Assembly: GCA_002496725.1 (NCBI GenBank)
Contig: DALI01000049.1
Location: 7,753 to 71,752, forward strand
DNA length: 64,000 bases
Direction of reading: 5' to 3'
Source of the DNA: Euryarchaeota archaeon UBA181
Lineage (GTDB): Archaea; Thermoplasmatota; Poseidoniia; Poseidoniales; Thalassarchaeaceae
In this document: in pieces, positions 63,241-64,000 of the stretch
How positions within the stretch are numbered: the first letter of the stretch is position 1
How the letters are laid out: each line of letters begins with the position of its first letter
Notes under the pieces: model-generated
The model's database searches: none
What the model was told of the DNA's origin: nothing
Seen by the model: only the letters and a program-made list of their open reading frames with translations
Program-made: the position numbers and the translations under genes

Positions 63241-63954
63241 ATGCAAGAGAAGTTGCATCTCAAACAGCACCCAGGCATCAATCCACCATCTTTCGAGACA
63301 ACAATTTCTGAAATATTAGACGGTGGCATTTACCTCGATAAGACATATTGTTACCCTCGGGGTGGGGGACAACCTGGGGATCGCGGAATTATTTCAACAG
63401 GTGGAAAATCAAGTAATTTTGGAGAGGTTTTATCAGGTGAGAAAATATTACATCCTGTTCAGGATACTGAAATATTTTCCGAAGGAGATAATATTCTATG
63501 TGAAATAGATAGTGTTTGGAGAAATAAAAATACAATGATGCATACTGCTCAACATGTCTTTTCTGCTATTGCTAATGATATGTTCAAGGCCGAGACTGTA
63601 GGAAATCAGATTAGCGAATCTACAACAAGAATTGATTTATGGTTTCCAGACAGGGAGTTATTCGACGCAGTAGAAATATCCACACAAGTTAATGATATTC
63701 TAAGATCAGGTGCCGATGTTCTTATCCACCAGTGGTCGAGAAATGAAATCCTTAGTCATAAAAATATGAGGCATACCAATTTCATGGACAGAATACCTTC
63801 TTCGGTAAAAATTCTAAGAGTAGTAGAAATTGAAGGAATTGACTTGTGTCCTTGTGCTGGGACACACGTCGGGAACATATCCGAGATACCTCCGATATCA
63901 ATAGAGAGTGTTAGATCCAAAGGATCTGGTAAACTCAGGGTAACCTATTCATGA
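63241..63954 (+). CDS. alaX: AlaX-type alanyl-tRNA editing protein
   Basis: Trans-editing factor that clears misacylated Ser/Gly-tRNA-Ala. CYPRGGGQPGDRG begins the domain; MMHTAQHVFSA (HxxxH) and CAGTHVGN (CxxxH) supply the zinc ligands. 237 residues, the AlaX-M/L size; no AlaRS synthetase domain is attached. GGTGAT overlaps the hutH stop and precedes the ATG, so it is part of the operon, although its function is unrelated to histidine degradation. Confidence 0.9.
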   Translation: MQEKLHLKQHPGINPPSFETTISEILDGGIYLDKTYCYPRGGGQPGDRGIISTGGKSSNFGEVLSGEKILHPVQDTEIFSEGDNILCEIDSVWRNKNTMMHTAQHVFSAIANDMFKAETVGNQISESTTRIDLWFPDRELFDAVEISTQVNDILRSGADVLIHQWSRNEILSHKNMRHTNFMDRIPSSVKILRVVEIEGIDLCPCAGTHVGNISEIPPISIESVRSKGSGKLRVTYS

Positions 63955-63965
63955 ATTATCATTAA

Positions 63966-64000
63966 ATTAGTATTGTAGTTACTGGTGGGCTCGGCAGGAA
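63966..64000 (+). CDS. Start of a nucleotide-binding (Rossmann) protein, cut by window edge, apparent ATT start
   Basis: The frame reads ISIVVTGGLGR, the first beta-strand and glycine loop of an NAD(P)-binding Rossmann or SDR/epimerase fold. A TAA lies directly upstream (63963-63965) and no ATG, GTG or TTG occurs before the conserved motif, so the only start-like codons are ATT at 63966 or 63972. No Shine-Dalgarno element is seen. Too short to name; a chance match is possible. Confidence 0.35.
   Translation, partial: MSIVVTGGLGR

Noticed and set aside
1..64000. CRISPR array, insertion sequence, rRNA or tRNA gene
   Set aside because: No direct-repeat spacing, transposase motif, or tRNA/rRNA signature seen in either strand.

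Overview
The window is a dense archaeal chromosome segment: about 60 protein genes, no gene-free stretch over 300 bases, and no tRNA, rRNA, CRISPR array or insertion sequence that I can recognise. The gene content is plainly archaeal: SRP54, RfcL, PriS, proteasome alpha and PAN, the exosome operon, aEF-2 with diphthamide synthesis, KEOPS Pcc1, TiaS, TrmY, isopentenyl phosphate kinase and archaeosortase. Tight packing, frequent strand switching, leaderless-type TATA boxes and aerobic heterotroph functions suggest a marine Thermoplasmatota-like euryarchaeon (Poseidoniales/Marine Group II or a relative). That placement is inferred from gene content, not from phylogeny.

Layout. 0-4.5 kb: cut-off EamA transporter, SurE, TrmY, SRP54, a membrane protein. 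4.5-7.6 kb: TrkA/TrkH potassium uptake with a palindrome at its promoter. 7.6-16.3 kb: RfcL, glycyl-tRNA synthetase and a giant Lhr-type helicase. 16.3-22.4 kb: archaeosortase, GmhA/GmhB, TiaS, a RecA-fold ATPase, two small membrane proteins, PurB. 22.4-28.7 kb: Dph6 diverging from the proteasome/exosome operon (PsmA, SBDS, Rrp4, Rrp41, Rrp42, L37Ae, Pcc1, prefoldin beta). 28.7-31.4 kb: Nudix, TPR-like and UbiD-family genes. 31.4-34.8 kb: S12, S7, EF-2. 34.8-41.4 kb: an Idi-prenyl synthase fusion, isopentenyl phosphate kinase, KptA, thiolase, CoaBC. 41.5-45.7 kb: ProRS, a membrane protein, split transketolase. 45.8-49.1 kb: futalosine menaquinone genes MqnE, MqnA and MqnD around a HEAT-repeat protein that closely resembles half of eukaryotic deoxyhypusine hydroxylase. 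49.2-53.3 kb: PriS, a repeat-containing acidic/proline-rich protein, membrane proteins. 53.4-58 kb: MetRS, Tsr3, MBF1, PAN. 58-64 kb: a histidine-degradation operon (FtcD, FchA, HutU, HutH), AlaX, and the first codons of a nucleotide-binding protein.

How the genes fit together. Isoprenoid supply is represented by a UbiD-family protein that may be the archaeal anhydromevalonate phosphate decarboxylase, isopentenyl phosphate kinase, and a fused IPP isomerase/prenyl diphosphate synthase; a thiolase and CoaBC lie nearby. Menaquinone is made by the futalosine route. EF-2 carries the diphthamide histidine and Dph6 is nearby. PsmA and PAN (with a C-terminal HbYX motif) form the proteasome system. 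Histidine would be degraded through formimino-tetrahydrofolate; imidazolonepropionase is not in the window.

The strongest candidate novelty is the 159-residue DOHH-like protein at 47801-48280, co-transcribed with mqnD. A second thread is three genes (trmY, mqnA, and the partial gene at the right end) whose conserved N-termini have no in-frame ATG, GTG or TTG nearby, which suggests CTG, ATC or ATT starts, or sequence errors.
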